A DNA stretch of 64,000 bases from Streptomyces monashensis (GTDB lineage Bacteria; Actinomycetota; Actinomycetes; Streptomycetales; Streptomycetaceae). A program made the translations under genes and the position numbers. The DNA lies in NCBI RefSeq assembly GCF_001866665.1, contig NZ_MLYO01000019.1, forward strand, positions 38,803 to 102,802, in the 5' to 3' direction. This document shows, piece after piece, positions 33,499 through 44,715 of the stretch (positions are counted from its first letter, which is position 1; the number at the start of each line of letters is the position of its first letter). The notes under the pieces are model-generated. The model was not told the DNA's origin and did no database searches. It saw nothing but the letters and a program-made list of their open reading frames with translations.

Positions 33499-34247
33499 TG
33501 ACTTCTGATGCGAATTCTGATGCGACGTCTGACGCAAGTGGGATCGAAAAGCTTCGGGAACTGATCACACCGGCCCGCTTCGTGCTGTGGGACTTCGACG
33601 GGCCGATCTGCCGGCTGTTCGCCGGACGCCGGGCGTCGCTGGTGGCCGCCGACCTGGTGGAGTGGCTGGAGCGCCAGGGCCTGCACGGGCTGCTCACCGA
33701 AGCCGAACGGGAGACCCTGGACCCGCAGGTGGTGCTGCGCGCGGTCGGCCGCCGGCGTCCGGGCAGCGACCTCGTCGCCGGGCTGGAGGAGCGGCTCACC
33801 CAGGAGGAGCTGCGGGCCGCCGCCTCCGCCCTGCCCACCGCGTACGCCGATCCGCTGATCCGCACCTGGACGGCCGTCGGCGCCCGGCTGGCCGTCACCA
33901 CCAACAACTCGCCCCGCGCGGCCCGCACCTACCTGGACTCCCGCGGCCTCACCGGCTGCTTCGCCCCTCACCTGTACGGCCGTACCGACCAGCTGCACCA
34001 CCTCAAGCCGCACCCGCACTGCCTGCACCGGGCGCTCGCCGCGATGGGCGCCCCGCCCGGGGCCGCGCTGATGATCGGCGACGCCGTCACCGACCTGGCC
34101 GCCGCGCGCGAGGCGGGCGTCGCGTTCCTCGGCTACGCGCGTAACGACGGCAAGGAACGAGTGCTGCGCGCGGCGGGCGCCGACCTGGTCGTACAGTCGC
34201 TCGAACCCGTCCTGACGCTGCTCCGGAGCGGGCGTCCGGTGGGCTAG
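33498..34247 (+). CDS. devB: HAD-superfamily hydrolase DevB
   Basis: 249-residue phosphatase-like protein. HAD motif I DFDGP (nucleophile D), motif II TTNNS, motif III lysine in HLKPHP and motif IV GDAVTD are all present. In S. coelicolor devB is co-transcribed with devA and affects development. The N-terminus (SDANSDATSDASG) is a short low-complexity repeat. Substrate unknown. Confidence 0.87.
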   Translation: MTSDANSDATSDASGIEKLRELITPARFVLWDFDGPICRLFAGRRASLVAADLVEWLERQGLHGLLTEAERETLDPQVVLRAVGRRRPGSDLVAGLEERLTQEELRAAASALPTAYADPLIRTWTAVGARLAVTTNNSPRAARTYLDSRGLTGCFAPHLYGRTDQLHHLKPHPHCLHRALAAMGAPPGAALMIGDAVTDLAAAREAGVAFLGYARNDGKERVLRAAGADLVVQSLEPVLTLLRSGRPVG

Positions 34248-34375
34248 CATGCGCTCACGTCCGGGCCACCGCTCGGACCTGTGCGTACGCGCGCGAAGGG
34301 AACGGGTACGAGCCGGCCCTCGGCCGCCGCCCTCCTTTCCTCCTCCCTTTCGCGTGATCGATCCTGGAGCGGCCC

Positions 34376-36757
34376 GTGGACGCATCGCCTGGTCCCCGAG
34401 CCGCGGCCGGGGAGGCCGGTACGGACTCCGTCGTCCAGGAGCTCCTGTTCCGCGCGCTCGCGACACCGCCGGCGCGTTCCGGCCACCACCACGACGACCA
34501 CGTCCTGCCGCTGACCGAACCGGCGGCCCGGCTGCTCGGCCGGGCGCCGGGCACGCCGGTGACCGTACGGGTGCGGCGGGCCGGTGCGCCGGCGGTGGTG
34601 ATCCGGACCTGGCCGAGTGAGCCGGAGATCCTGCGGGCGGTCGGGGCCGTACTGCCGCAGGTGCCCGAAGTGCTGCTGAAGGGCGTGGACTTCACCGTCC
34701 TCAGCCATGTGGAGGGCACCCGTCCCGTGCTGCCGTCGGCGACGGACGTGGCCGGGCTGCTGGCCGCGGTGGTGCAGGTGCGCGGGTCGGCGCTGCCGCG
34801 GCTGCCGGCCGGCCGTCCCGGCAACCACACCGATTCCCAGGGATTCCTGCGCGCCCTCGCCCACCAGGCCGAGCAGCAGATCCGTCGGCCCAACTGGCGG
34901 CGCCACGGCGGTCTGTTCGTGGCGCTCGGGGTGCCCGAGGACGCGTTGCTGCGGTTCGCCGAACAGGTCCCGGCGATGACCCGGCGCCCGTACGGCCTGC
35001 TCCACGGCGACCTGCACGGCGGCACGCTGCTCGTGCCCGCCTCCGGGGCCGTGCCGTTGACGTGTGTGGACTGGGAACTCGCCGGGTACGGCGACCCGTT
35101 GTACGACCTCGCCGTGCACCTGGTGCGGATGCGGTACCCCGAGCAGCGCCGGCGGGAGGTCGTCGAGGCGTGGGAGGCGGCCGTGCGCCGGGTACGGCCC
35201 GGTGCCGTCGCCGGTCTCGGCAAGGATCTGCGGCACTACGTCGCCTTCGAGTACGCGCAGTCGCTGTACGCCGCCGTGATCCGCGCCGCACGTTCCCTGG
35301 AGGACTCCTTCGACCGGGGCCGCCTGGAGACGGCGACGGCGGACGTCCACACGGCCCTGCGCCGGGGCGCGGCGGCGCTGCGGCTCGGTCGGGTGCCGGA
35401 GCGGGCCGAGATCGAGCGGGTGCTGTTCCGCCGGGGTGTTTCATCGCGTCTCCCACCCGCACCACCCGTGACGGTTTCGTCGCCGGGCGCGGGTGGCCCC
35501 GGCGGGGCGGAGACGCCGTCGGCGGGTGCCGGTGGTGCCCGTCCGGGGGGTTCGTCGTCGGCGGGTGCGGGTGGTGTCCGTCCGGGGGGTTTTGTGTCGG
35601 CGGGCGGCGGTGGTGGCCGTGTGGGCGGGGTCGGATGGATCCCCGATCGGCGGGTGCCCGAGCATCCCGGGTTTCCGCACTCCGCCGTGCTCGACGCGCT
35701 CGCGCTGGAGGGCGCCGCGCCCGCCGGGCGGGTGTTCAAGGGGGCGGCCCATCTCAACACCGTGCTGCGGGTGCCCGGCACGGGGTTTCCCGTGGTCGTG
35801 CGGCGTGAGGTGACCGTCGTGCTGCGGCGTGAGCCCAGCTTCCTCAGTGAGCACGCCGTGCTCGCCGCCATCGAGCGGTCGGGGGCGGCGGTGGCCGCGC
35901 CCCGGGTGCTGGCGCTCGGCGAGAGTCACGCCACCGATCCCGCCCACCGCTACCGCGGGGACCGGTTCGCGGTGCACACGTACGAGGGCGGGCGGGACCT
36001 CGGGCGCCGGCCCGAGCACCCGGTGCACGGGCTGCGGCCGCACGAGGCGGACTGCCTGGTCGACCAGCTGGCCGAGCTGACGACGGTGGACTACACCGAG
36101 GTCGACCCGGTGGCCGGCCGCTCCGGGTTCTGCGACGGGCGCCGGTCCGGCTTCTACGACTGGCTCAGCGGCCAGCTCGTGGCGCTGGTCGCCGCGCTGC
36201 CGAAGGAGTCCCAGCAGGCGGCCCGCTTCCTCGGCCTGCCCGACGCGCCCCGGCTGCGCGAGATCCTCGCCCGGCACCGGGTCACCGGCCGCGACTCCGC
36301 CCTGCTGCACGGCGACCTCAACCCCTGGAACCTGGTCCGCCGCGACGACGGCCCGGCCCTCACCCTGATCGACTGGGAGCTGGCCGTGGTCGGGGACCCG
36401 CTGTACGAGCTGGTCCGGCACATGCACCTCACCCCGACCCGGCCGGAGATCCGCGACCGCATGTTCCGCCGCTGGGACGACCGGCTGGCGCCGCGGTTCA
36501 CGAAGAACTGGCAGGAGGACTGGCGGGTGTACCGCTGGATCGAACTCGTCCGCTCCGCCTACGTCGACCTCGACCGCCTGGTCACCGGCACCGGCCTCGA
36601 CGCCCCCAACGTCCGCCGCGCGCTCGACTCGTACGGCATGACGCTCGCCGCCGCCACCGCCTCCCTGGGCCTGTCGCCCCGGCGGCAGGCCGGTCCGCGA
36701 CTGCCGCCCGCCCTGGCCCGGCCCACCCGCCCCGGCGGTCCCGGCGGTCCCGCATAG
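34376..36757 (+). CDS. Fusion of two APH-type phosphotransferase domains
   Basis: 793 residues. Two aminoglycoside-phosphotransferase-like kinase domains in tandem: first with HGDLHGG (H210, D212) and VDWE, second with HGDLNPWN (H645, D647) and IDWE. Between them (about 383-422) is a Gly-rich linker built from a 13-residue repeat. The first domain has a weak N-lobe and may be less active. GTG start after GGAG. Such kinases may phosphorylate sugars, choline-like molecules or antibiotics; the substrate is unknown. Confidence 0.85.
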   Translation: MDASPGPRAAAGEAGTDSVVQELLFRALATPPARSGHHHDDHVLPLTEPAARLLGRAPGTPVTVRVRRAGAPAVVIRTWPSEPEILRAVGAVLPQVPEVLLKGVDFTVLSHVEGTRPVLPSATDVAGLLAAVVQVRGSALPRLPAGRPGNHTDSQGFLRALAHQAEQQIRRPNWRRHGGLFVALGVPEDALLRFAEQVPAMTRRPYGLLHGDLHGGTLLVPASGAVPLTCVDWELAGYGDPLYDLAVHLVRMRYPEQRRREVVEAWEAAVRRVRPGAVAGLGKDLRHYVAFEYAQSLYAAVIRAARSLEDSFDRGRLETATADVHTALRRGAAALRLGRVPERAEIERVLFRRGVSSRLPPAPPVTVSSPGAGGPGGAETPSAGAGGARPGGSSSAGAGGVRPGGFVSAGGGGGRVGGVGWIPDRRVPEHPGFPHSAVLDALALEGAAPAGRVFKGAAHLNTVLRVPGTGFPVVVRREVTVVLRREPSFLSEHAVLAAIERSGAAVAAPRVLALGESHATDPAHRYRGDRFAVHTYEGGRDLGRRPEHPVHGLRPHEADCLVDQLAELTTVDYTEVDPVAGRSGFCDGRRSGFYDWLSGQLVALVAALPKESQQAARFLGLPDAPRLREILARHRVTGRDSALLHGDLNPWNLVRRDDGPALTLIDWELAVVGDPLYELVRHMHLTPTRPEIRDRMFRRWDDRLAPRFTKNWQEDWRVYRWIELVRSAYVDLDRLVTGTGLDAPNVRRALDSYGMTLAAATASLGLSPRRQAGPRLPPALARPTRPGGPGGPA
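35522..35638. repeat. 39-bp tandem repeat in the kinase linker, three units
   Basis: Units start at 35522, 35561 and 35600 (GCGGGTG or GCGGGCG). Each gives 13 residues of the type AGAGGxRPGGxxS. The exact period keeps the frame, so linker length may vary. Confidence 0.75.
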
Positions 36758-36805
36758 GCCGGCCGGCCCGCCGCGACCCGGTCACCGGCCTGGACGCCGT
36801 CCCTG

Positions 36806-36919
36806 GTGGCGCGGGCGCACCGGCGCCAGGAACGGTCGGAGGCGGCGTTCGCGGCGCACCTGATGACCCGGGCGGTCCCCCGCCTCGACGGCGTGCACGG
36901 CCGCCCGCTGCCGTTCTGA
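36806..36919 (+). pseudogene. Possible remnant of a gene 3' end
   Basis: A 37-codon frame (VARAHRRQERSEAAFAAHLM... ending HGRPLPF) between the kinase fusion and the RraA-like gene. Third positions are almost all G or C and codons look genuine, but there is no ribosome site. It may be the C-terminal stump of a deleted gene, or chance. I do not recognise the parent. Confidence 0.25.
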
Positions 36920-36937
36920 CGGGGATAGCGTGCGGCC

Positions 36938-37555
36938 ATGACCGACACCGTGATCTCCGCCGCCCTCCGGGACGTCCCGACGACCACCCTCGCCGATCTG
37001 CTGGGCCGGGAGCAGGTGATGGACATCGGGATACGGCCGCTGTGGGGTCCCCCGCCGCGCGTCGCCGGACCGGCGTTCACCGTCAGCTGCCCGCCCGGCG
37101 ACAACCTCATGCTGCACGCGGCCATCCACCGCGCCGCCCCCGGCTCGGTGATCGTGGTCGAGTCCGGCGACCTGGACCACGCCCTGGCCGGCGGCAACGT
37201 CTGCGCGGTCGCCCGGCGCAACGGCGTCGCCGCGTTCGTCGCCGACGGCCTGATCCGCGACCTCGGCGAGGTCCGCGAGCTGGGCTTCCCCGTCTTCGCC
37301 CGGGGGATCATCCCGATCCCGGGCGCGAAGAAGGCCGTACGCCCGCTGAACGAACCCGTGCGGTGCGGCGGCGTACGGGTGGAGCCGGGGGATGTGGTCG
37401 TGGCGGACGAGGAGGGCGTCGTCGTGGTCCCGCACGCCCGCGCCGAGGAGCTCCTCCCGGCCGCCCGCGCCAGACTCGCGAAGGAGGCCGAGGAGACGCT
37501 GGACGACTGGGAGAAGGCGCATCGGGCGAAGATCGACGCGCTGTTGAGGGGCTGA
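36938..37555 (+). CDS. RraA-like protein / 4-hydroxy-4-methyl-2-oxoglutarate aldolase family
   Basis: 205 residues with the RraA fold: GPAFTV, GDNLMLHAAIHRAAPGSVIVVE, VADGLIRDLGEVRELGFPVFA and DGLIRD, holding the metal-binding Arg/Asp pair (R-D). Members are either RNase E inhibitors or HMG/oxaloacetate aldolases. The active-site spacing fits the aldolase side; the exact reaction is unsure. Confidence 0.87.
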   Translation: MTDTVISAALRDVPTTTLADLLGREQVMDIGIRPLWGPPPRVAGPAFTVSCPPGDNLMLHAAIHRAAPGSVIVVESGDLDHALAGGNVCAVARRNGVAAFVADGLIRDLGEVRELGFPVFARGIIPIPGAKKAVRPLNEPVRCGGVRVEPGDVVVADEEGVVVVPHARAEELLPAARARLAKEAEETLDDWEKAHRAKIDALLRG

Positions 37556-37561
37556 ACCGGA

Positions 37562-37641
37562 GCGCCCCGAACGGGGCGCGGGTGCTGTGCCGATATGCGG
37601 CTCCGCCGCGTGGGCGCGAGCGACCACGACGAACCCGCACC
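37562..37641. repeat. Dispersed Streptomyces intergenic repeat, copy 2 (inverted)
   Basis: The reverse complement of copy 1 at 28640-28723: it begins GCGCCCCG-AA-CGGGGCGC (37562-37579) and contains GGCTCCGCCGCGTGGGCGCG. It lies between the convergent RraA-like and UvrA-like genes. Confidence 0.8.
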
Positions 37642-37678
37642 CGGCAGGAAGACACCCCGACGGCGCGGAACCGCTCCG

Positions 37679-40054
<2,376 letters not shown>

Positions 40055-40118
40055 GCCGGCCAACCTAACGCCGTCCGCGCCGCCGGCGCTTCTCGAATCC
40101 TGACGGCTTCGAGAGGCC

Positions 40119-40757
40119 CTACGCCGGACCCGAGGTGTCGGCGGCCAGCGAGAGGGCGAGCCCGCCGAGCACGGTGCCCATCAGCAGGCGCTGCACCCTG
40201 AGCCAGGAGGGACGGCGGGAGAGGAAGACGGCGATCGTGCCGGCGGCGAGCACGATGGCCAGGTTGACCGCGATGCTCACCACGATCTGGACCGAGCCGA
40301 GCAGGAGCCCCTGGAGCAGCACGTGGCCCTTGCCCAGGTCGACGAACTGGGGGATCAGGGAGACGTACATGATGGCGATCTTCGGGTTGAGCAGGTTCGT
40401 CATCAGCCCCATCGTGAAGAGCCTGCGCGGCGGGTCGTGCGGCACGTCCTGCGGGGCGAAGACCGACACGCCGCCCGGCTTCAGGGCGTTCCAGGCGAGG
40501 TACGCGAGGTAGGCGGCGCCGGCCAGCTTCACCGTGACGTACAGCTCGGGTACGGCGGTGAAGACGACCGACAGGCCGAGGTTCGCGGCGAGCAGGTACA
40601 CCAGGAAGCCGAGGGCGACCCCGCCGAGGGAGATCATCCCGGCCCGGCGGCCCTGGGTGATGCTGCGCGAGACGAGATAGATCATGTTCGGGCCGGGCGT
40701 GAGGACCATGCCGAGCGCCACCAGGACCACGCCGAACACTCCACTTGGTTCGATCAT
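40119..40757 (-). CDS. LysE/RhtB-family amino-acid exporter
   Basis: 212 residues, about six membrane segments, with the family motif LTPGPNMIYLVSRSITQGRRAG near the start and a central NLLNPKI. These export amino acids or derivatives. Divergent from a MocR-type regulator that probably controls it through the direct repeats in between. Confidence 0.9.
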   Translation of the reverse strand: MIEPSGVFGVVLVALGMVLTPGPNMIYLVSRSITQGRRAGMISLGGVALGFLVYLLAANLGLSVVFTAVPELYVTVKLAGAAYLAYLAWNALKPGGVSVFAPQDVPHDPPRRLFTMGLMTNLLNPKIAIMYVSLIPQFVDLGKGHVLLQGLLLGSVQIVVSIAVNLAIVLAAGTIAVFLSRRPSWLRVQRLLMGTVLGGLALSLAADTSGPA

Positions 40758-40783
40758 GCGGCGAGCGTAGGTCAGTTCAATAG

Positions 40784-40817
40784 CTCGGTGCAATCAAAAG
40801 ATTGCTCTCGGTGCAAT
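40784..40817. promoter_or_regulatory. Direct repeats between exporter and MocR gene
   Basis: CTCGGTGCAAT occurs at 40784-40794 and 40807-40817 (23-bp spacing), flanking CAATC-AAAA-GATTG. MocR/PdxR regulators are known to bind such paired direct repeats in divergent promoters. Confidence 0.65.
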
Positions 40818-40838
40818 GATGTGGTGGGGTGGGGTGCC

Positions 40839-42176
40839 ATGAAGGACTACCGGAGCGTCGCCGACGCCGTGGCCGAGGAGATCCGCGCCGGCACCCTGCG
40901 GCCCGGCGACCGGCTGCCCCCGCAGCGCGCGTTCGCCAAGCGGCATGGCATCGCCGGTTCCACCGCCACGCGCGTGTACCGGGAACTGGCCCGGCGCGGC
41001 CTGACCGTGGGCGAGGTCGGCCGCGGCACGTTCGTGCGCGCGACGGCCGACGGCCCCGCCCCCGCGCTCACGGAACCTGCGCTCGCCCGGATCGACCTGG
41101 AGCTGAACCACCCCGTCGTACCCGAGCAGAGCGCCCTGCTCGCCGAGGGGCTCGGCGGGCTGCTGCGCCCGGACGCCCTCGCGCACGCGCTGCGGCCGGT
41201 CGGCGCGGCCGGGCTGCCCGCCGTCCGGGAGTCCGCCGCCGCCCTCCTCGCCCGCGGCGGCTGGCGCCCCGACCCCGCCCGGATCCTGTTCGCGGGCAAC
41301 GGCCGGCAGGCCGTCTCGGCCGCCGTCGCCGCCCTGGTGCCCCCGGGCGGCCGCCTCGGCGTCGAGGAGCTGACGTACCCGGCGATCAAGGCGGTGGCGG
41401 CCCGGCTCGGCATCACCCTCGTCCCGCTGGCCATGGACGCGGACGGGCTGGTCCCGCGGGCGCTGGCGCGGGCCCACGCGGCCGCCCCGCTGCACGCCGT
41501 CTACGTCCAGCCGCGCGTGCACAACCCGCTCTCGCTCACCCTGCCCGAGCGGCGGGTCGTGGAGCTGGCCGAGGTCCTGGAGCGGCTCGCCCTGCCGGCC
41601 GTGGAGGACGCGATCTGGGGGTTCCTGCGCGACGAACTCCCGCCGCTCGCCGCGTACGCCCCCGAGCGGACCGTCCTCGTCGACAGCCTGTCCAAGCGGC
41701 TCGCCCCCGGTCTGACCCTGGGCTTCGCCGTGGCCCCGGCCGCGCTCACGCCGGCGCTCTCCGCCGCCCTGCGCGCGAGCGGCTGCACCCCGATGCGCTT
41801 CGCGCTGGAGGCCGCCCACCGCTGGCAACAGGACGGCACGGTCGCGGAGTTGGCGAGCGCCAAGCGGCGGGAGGCGGTGGTGCGGCAGGAGATCGCGGCC
41901 CGGCGGCTCGCCGGGTTCGACGTGCGCGGCGACGACCGCTCCTTCCACTGCTGGTGGCGGCTGCCCGGCGGCTGGCGCGCGGACACGTTCGTCGCCGCCG
42001 CGGCCCGGCTCGGCATCGGGGTCGTGCCCGCGGCCGCCTTCACCGTCGACGACGCCCACGCCCCGGCCGCCGTCCGCGTCGGCCTCGCCACGCCCCCGCG
42101 CGACGTCCTCGCCCAGGCGCTCGGCACGCTCGCCGACCTCGCCCGAACGGCCCCCGAGGACGCGGTCGCCGACTGA
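40839..42176 (+). CDS. MocR-type regulator (GntR plus aminotransferase domain)
   Basis: 445 residues. N-terminal GntR winged helix (ADAVAEEIRAGTLRPGDRLPPQRAFAKRHGIAGSTATRVY) joined to a fold-type-I PLP domain with the likely Schiff-base lysine in DSLSKRLAPG. Such proteins sense PLP or amino acids. It is divergent from the LysE exporter, its probable target. ATG 40839 is chosen; no strong ribosome site, possibly leaderless. Confidence 0.9.
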   Translation: MKDYRSVADAVAEEIRAGTLRPGDRLPPQRAFAKRHGIAGSTATRVYRELARRGLTVGEVGRGTFVRATADGPAPALTEPALARIDLELNHPVVPEQSALLAEGLGGLLRPDALAHALRPVGAAGLPAVRESAAALLARGGWRPDPARILFAGNGRQAVSAAVAALVPPGGRLGVEELTYPAIKAVAARLGITLVPLAMDADGLVPRALARAHAAAPLHAVYVQPRVHNPLSLTLPERRVVELAEVLERLALPAVEDAIWGFLRDELPPLAAYAPERTVLVDSLSKRLAPGLTLGFAVAPAALTPALSAALRASGCTPMRFALEAAHRWQQDGTVAELASAKRREAVVRQEIAARRLAGFDVRGDDRSFHCWWRLPGGWRADTFVAAAARLGIGVVPAAAFTVDDAHAPAAVRVGLATPPRDVLAQALGTLADLARTAPEDAVAD

Positions 42177-42417
42177 TCCGAGCCGGGGTGCCGCATCCCC
42201 CCGATCCCGCCGGTGTCGTGCGGACCGTCACCCGCCGGTCGCGGGGCCGCCGGCCCCGGCCCCCGCAACGGGCCTGCACAAGAGGCCACTTGGGCAGGGA
42301 AAACGCAACTTCGACAGGGCCCGCTCGGGCAGCTACCTTCACCCGGACTTCGGCGGTCACCCACGGCCGCACGGGGGCTCCTCACGCCCCGCGAATCCTC
42401 GCCCCAGGGAGAGACGC

Positions 42418-42975
42418 ATGCCCCATCTGGCTCTGTACACATTCGGCGTCCTGAAGTCACCTCTCGCCGATCCCGCACCTCTCACGCGCGAGTTCTACGA
42501 CATCGGTGAGGCCGTCTACCGGACGTTCAGTCAGCACCCCGGACACCTCGGGCACGCCGAAGCGGCGGACGGTGACCGGGGCGTGCTCTTCGAGGCGGAC
42601 TGGGGTGCGTGGGGAGAGTTCGCCGTACCGACCTGGTACGGCAAGGGACGCACCGCGGAAACCACCGCCCTGGCCGCGACCCTCTCGCTCTGGACCGGCC
42701 TGCGCCCCGCCTTCGACGCCGTCTACACCGGTCTGCACCGTGAGGCGCTGAACAGGCGTTACGACTGGTTCGAGAGGACAGAACACCCGAACCACGTGTT
42801 CTGGTGGGTCTCCGACGGCGTGATACCCACCTGGCGGAACGGGGTTTCCAGGCTGGAGCACCTCCACGGCCACGGCTCCACGCCGCACGCCTTCACCTTC
42901 CACGACTCGTTCGCCCCGGACGGAACTCCGACCAGGACCAAAGCCATCGGGCCCAAGAGCGGCCAGGCGCGCTGA
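42418..42975 (+). CDS. DUF3291-like protein
   Basis: 185 residues, soluble, rich in aromatic residues (WGAWGEFAVPTWYGKG, HPNHVFWWVSDG). The beginning HLALYTFGVLKSPLADP and the middle match DUF3291, a ferredoxin-like dimeric barrel family. Function unknown. ATG follows GGGAGAGACGC. Confidence 0.75.
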   Translation: MPHLALYTFGVLKSPLADPAPLTREFYDIGEAVYRTFSQHPGHLGHAEAADGDRGVLFEADWGAWGEFAVPTWYGKGRTAETTALAATLSLWTGLRPAFDAVYTGLHREALNRRYDWFERTEHPNHVFWWVSDGVIPTWRNGVSRLEHLHGHGSTPHAFTFHDSFAPDGTPTRTKAIGPKSGQAR

Positions 42976-42986
42976 CAAGGAAGCAC

Positions 42987-43007
42987 TTTTGCAAGCAAGG
43001 TGCTTGC
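42987..43007. promoter_or_regulatory. 21-nt perfect palindrome, likely XRE operator
   Basis: TTGCAAGCA-AGG-TGCTTGCAA, 9-bp perfect arms, 32 nt before the XRE gene start. Further AGCAAGG and GGCAAGG half sites follow at about 43013 and 43027. Autorepression inferred. Confidence 0.75.
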
Positions 43008-43039
43008 AATTGTTAGCAAGGGTGGGGCAAGGTGGAGGC

Positions 43040-43513
43040 ATGGCATCGCTGAACGTCGGCAACCTCGGTGAGTACCTGCGCGAACAGCGGCGGAACGCCC
43101 AGCTGTCGCTGCGGCAGCTCGCCGACGCCGCCGGGGTGTCCAACCCGTACCTGAGCCAGATCGAGCGCGGGCTGCGCAAGCCCAGCGCGGAGGTGCTCCA
43201 GCAGGTCGCCAAGGCCCTGCGCATCTCCGCCGAGACGCTGTACGTGCGCGCCGGCATCCTCGACGCGGAGCGGGACGGGGAGGAACGCCTCCGGGAAGGC
43301 GCGACGCGCGCCGTCATCCTCGCCGACCCCTCGCTCAACGAGCGGCAGAAGCAGGTGCTGCTCCAGATCTACGAGTCCTTCCGCAAGGAGAACGGATTCG
43401 GGGGCGGCGAGCCCGACGCGGCCGAGGACGGCCCGGCGGGCACCGACCACGACACCGGCGGCACGGACGGCGTAAGCGATGTCGATGCCGGTCCGCGGCG
43501 GACGGCCGGATAA
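43040..43513 (+). CDS. XRE-family helix-turn-helix regulator
   Basis: 157 residues. Helix-turn-helix at about 10-65 (LREQRRNAQLSLRQLADAAGVSNPYLSQIERGLRKPS), then a short helical part and an acidic Gly/Asp-rich tail. Ribosome site GGAGG before ATG. The palindrome upstream and the short gap (79 nt) to the HBHA-like gene suggest the two are controlled together. Confidence 0.9.
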   Translation: MASLNVGNLGEYLREQRRNAQLSLRQLADAAGVSNPYLSQIERGLRKPSAEVLQQVAKALRISAETLYVRAGILDAERDGEERLREGATRAVILADPSLNERQKQVLLQIYESFRKENGFGGGEPDAAEDGPAGTDHDTGGTDGVSDVDAGPRRTAG

Positions 43514-43592
43514 CCGGACCAGGGCGCCGGCCGCCCCACCGCGGACCACACCAACCCTCAGCCGAACGCGAATCCGGGAGGACCAGATCACC

Positions 43593-44183
43593 ATGGCCAT
43601 CACCGACGACCTGCGCAAGACCCTCAGCGACCCGACTCCGCTCTACTTCGCCGCCGGTACCGCCGACCTCGCCTACCAGCAGGCCAAGAAGGTGCCCGCC
43701 CTGGTCGAGCAGCTGCGTGCCGAGGCCCCGGCCCGCATCGAGGCCGTGCGCAACACCGACCCCAAGGCCGTGCAGGAGAAGGCCGCCGCCCGCGCCAAGG
43801 AGGCGCAGGAGACCCTGCAGACCAAGGTCAACGAGTTCCTCGGCACCCTCGACGTGGACCTGAAGAAGCTCGGCGAGCAGGCCCAGGACCTCGCCCTGCG
43901 CGGCGTCGGCGTCGCCGCCGAGTACGCCGTCAAGGCCCGCGAGACCTACGAGAAGGTCGCCGAGCACGGCGAGCAGACCGTGAAGACCTGGCGCGGCGAA
44001 GCCGCCGAGGACATCGAGGACTTCGCCATCGCCGTCGAGGGCAAGCCCGAGCCGGTCGCCGTCAAGGAGGAGGAGCCGAAGCCCGCCGAGGCCGAGCCCG
44101 CCGAGAAGAAGCCGGCCGCCAAGAAGACCCCGGCGCCGCGCAGGAACTCCACGGCGAAGAAGACCACGCCGCCCGCGAAGTGA
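43593..44183 (+). CDS. Heparin-binding hemagglutinin-like protein
   Basis: 196 residues. A long amphipathic coiled-coil helix (about 20-150) and a Lys/Pro/Ala-rich C-terminal tail (KKPAAKKTPAPRRNSTAKKT), the same layout as mycobacterial HBHA, an adhesin that also touches lipid droplets or the poles. In a soil mycelial organism its role is probably structural rather than adhesive. Ribosome site GGGAGG. Confidence 0.8.
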   Translation: MAITDDLRKTLSDPTPLYFAAGTADLAYQQAKKVPALVEQLRAEAPARIEAVRNTDPKAVQEKAAARAKEAQETLQTKVNEFLGTLDVDLKKLGEQAQDLALRGVGVAAEYAVKARETYEKVAEHGEQTVKTWRGEAAEDIEDFAIAVEGKPEPVAVKEEEPKPAEAEPAEKKPAAKKTPAPRRNSTAKKTTPPAK

Positions 44184-44286
44184 GCGCGCGCGACGAGGCG
44201 GCACCGGGCCGGGCACCTTCGGGGTGTCCGGCCCGTTGTATGGGTACCGTGGCTGTACGGACGACTCGACTCGGGTGGTGGGTACT

Positions 44287-44640
44287 GTGCTGACAACGGC
44301 AATCGGCGGAGTGATGTGGCTGATCTTCACCGCCATGCTGGCGCTCGCCATCGTGGCGTTCGTGATGGCGGCGTTCTTCCGCGAGGACGCCTACCGCGCC
44401 GCGAGCAAGAACAACAAGGGCTTCTGGCTGATCATCCTGGGCCTCGCGGTCGCGGTGAACCTCTTCGTCCCCTGGCTCTTCCTGCAGCTCGCGGGCCTGG
44501 TCGCCACGATCGTCTTCTTCGTGGACGTCCGCCCGGCCCTCCAGCAGGTCTCGGGCGGCCGGGGCGGCAAGGGCTTCCGGAAGCGGGGCCGCGGCAGCAG
44601 CAGCGACGGTCCGTACGGGCCGTACAACGGCGGCCGCTGA
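44287..44640 (+). CDS. DUF2516 membrane protein
   Basis: 117 residues with three hydrophobic segments (VMWLIFTAMLALAIVAFVMAAFF, FWLIILGLAVAVNLFVPWLF, LAGLVATIVFFVDV) and a Gly/Arg-rich tail. Matches the DUF2516 family. The GTG at 44287 is chosen; GTG 44275 is an alternative. Convergent with the phosphatase gene. Confidence 0.8.
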   Translation: MLTTAIGGVMWLIFTAMLALAIVAFVMAAFFREDAYRAASKNNKGFWLIILGLAVAVNLFVPWLFLQLAGLVATIVFFVDVRPALQQVSGGRGGKGFRKRGRGSSSDGPYGPYNGGR

Positions 44641-44715
44641 CCAGCGGCGCCCCACCGGTCGGCAGCCGCGGACGGGGCGGTGCCTCCTACGGCACTTCCT
44701 GCCGGGAGGTACCGC

